A stretch of 6,358 nucleotides of DNA from NCBI GenBank assembly GCA_016650415.1, contig JAENVU010000025.1, positions 1 to 6,358 of the forward strand, given 5' to 3'. The notes under the pieces were generated by a model. It saw only the letters and a list, made by a program, of their open reading frames with translations. It made no database searches and was not told the DNA's origin. The stretch is from Acidimicrobiia bacterium. Lineage in GTDB: Bacteria; Actinomycetota; Acidimicrobiia; IMCC26256; JAENVU01. Positions 5,384 through 6,358 of this stretch are shown here, piece by piece (position 1 is the stretch's first letter; every line of letters starts with the position of its first letter). Both the position numbers and the translations under genes were made by a program.

Positions 5384-6358
5384 GTGAGCGCCCCACCAAC
5401 CGACATCGACACCGCCGCGGCCGAGGGGCGAGTCATCGCGTGGTTCGCGGCCTACGAGCCTCAGCGCCTGGCCATCGTCGCCGACGACACCACGCTCACC
5501 TACGCCGATCTGGACGCCCGCACGAACCAACTCGTGCACTGGTTGCGGGCGCGCGGGCTCCATCCGGGGGACGGGATCGCGCTCGTCGCGCCGAACCGCG
5601 CCGAGTGGGTCGAGACCTTCGCCGCTGCGCAACGAGCGGGGTGGCGGCTCACGCCGATCAACTGGCATCTCGGCGCGGAGGAGGCCGAGTACATCGTGCG
5701 CGACTGTGGCGCGCGGGCGATCGTCATGGATGGCAGTCTCACCGAGCTCGCCGGGATCGCCGACGAGGTCCCGATCAGAATCGCGATCGGTACCGCACTC
5801 GCCGGTTGGGACGAGTACGAGACCGCGCTGGCATCACAACCGTCGACTGCACCTTCGGACCCTGCCGCCGGCACGATCATGCTCTACACCTCGGGCACGA
5901 CCGGTCGACCCAAGGGCGTGGCTCGCCCGCGCAGCAACCCGGCGGCAACGCTGACCGAAGCCCGGTTCTCGGGCTACCTCCCCGGCGCGGTGCACCTCGT
6001 GACCGGGCCGCTGTACCACACCGCGCCCCTGCTGCTGTCGATGAACACGCCGCTGCACGGCGGCGCGACGTTGGTCCTGATGGAGCAGTGGGACGCGGCC
6101 GAGGCGCTCCGACTCATCGGCGCGCACCAGGTGACCCACACCCACATGGTGCCGACGATGTTCCACCGGCTCCTCGCCCTTCCCGAGGACGTGCGCGCCG
6201 TCGCCGACACATCGACCCTCCTCGCGGTCATCCACGGCGCGGCACCGTGCCCGGTCCACGTGAAGCAACGGCTGATCGACTGGCTCGGGCCCGTGGTGTG
6301 GGAGTACTACGGCGCGACCGAGGGAGCCGCCACCCTGGTCGACGCGAACACCTGGCTG
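5384..6358 (+). CDS. AMP-forming acyl-CoA synthetase / acid-CoA ligase (N-terminal part)
   Basis: The first 325 codons of an ANL-superfamily ligase that continues past the right edge; full members have about 500-550 residues. The enzyme activates a carboxylic acid with ATP to an acyl-adenylate and then an acyl-CoA thioester. LTYADLDARTNQLVHWLRARG (38-58) is the usual N-terminal segment. The P-loop-like A3 motif YTSGTTGRPKG is at 168-178, with K177 conserved. TGPLYHTAPL (207-216) lies in the acyl-pocket region, HGAAPCP (284-290) is the segment before motif A5, and A5 is YYGATEG (308-314). The TGD, hinge and catalytic-lysine motifs are outside the window. A GTG start is chosen because of the -10-like hexamer 7 nt upstream and because the N-terminus then has normal length. 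The substrate (fatty, aromatic or steroid-derived acid) cannot be judged. No frameshift is seen. Confidence 0.9.
   Translation, partial: MSAPPTDIDTAAAEGRVIAWFAAYEPQRLAIVADDTTLTYADLDARTNQLVHWLRARGLHPGDGIALVAPNRAEWVETFAAAQRAGWRLTPINWHLGAEEAEYIVRDCGARAIVMDGSLTELAGIADEVPIRIAIGTALAGWDEYETALASQPSTAPSDPAAGTIMLYTSGTTGRPKGVARPRSNPAATLTEARFSGYLPGAVHLVTGPLYHTAPLLLSMNTPLHGGATLVLMEQWDAAEALRLIGAHQVTHTHMVPTMFHRLLALPEDVRAVADTSTLLAVIHGAAPCPVHVKQRLIDWLGPVVWEYYGATEGAATLVDANTWL

Noticed and set aside
3312..5668. Long minus-strand open frames (3312-4088, 4401-5399, 4724-5668) opposite the helicase gene
   Set aside because: Same compositional shadow effect; no domain or ribosome-binding site, and they cover a gene with complete helicase motifs.

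Overview
The window is gene-dense, very GC-rich bacterial chromosome. GTG starts occur alongside ATG. The gene set (a DinG-type helicase without an exonuclease domain, an HU protein, a DUF2231 membrane protein, an acyl-CoA synthetase and several NAD(P)-dependent oxidoreductases) and the apparent leaderless promoters suggest a high-GC actinobacterium. Acidimicrobiia is a guess that the sequence alone cannot settle. I see no mobile element, CRISPR array, tRNA, rRNA or phage gene.

Layout: the genes form two arms that diverge from a 236-bp intergenic region (2613-2848). The left arm is on the minus strand. It holds a 93-aa HU protein (2331-2612), a strong hairpin with a C(UUCG)G loop (2278-2307), an SDR oxidoreductase (1472-2245), an aldo/keto reductase that starts at the SDR stop (498-1469), and the first 140 codons of an NAD-dependent epimerase/dehydratase (2-421) that runs off the left edge. 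The right arm is on the plus strand. It holds a four-helix DUF2231 membrane protein (2849-3382), a DinG/XPD-type iron-sulfur helicase 25 nt downstream (3408-5330), and the first 325 codons of an AMP-forming acyl-CoA synthetase (5384 to the right edge).

How the genes relate: the SDR and the aldo/keto reductase are almost certainly co-transcribed and translationally coupled, so they may act on the same or successive substrates. With the epimerase and the acyl-CoA synthetase they give the region a catabolic or secondary-metabolic flavour, but no specific substrate can be read from the sequence. HU and DinG are housekeeping chromosome proteins and have no evident link to the oxidoreductases.

The clearest pattern not explained by the genes is regulatory. 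Three genes have a TANNNT hexamer exactly 7 nt before the start codon, and a fourth has one 6 nt before it. That places transcription initiation at or next to the start codon and predicts leaderless mRNAs. HU is the exception, with a strong AAGGAG Shine-Dalgarno. I found no evidence for an exciting undescribed system here; the findings are modest.
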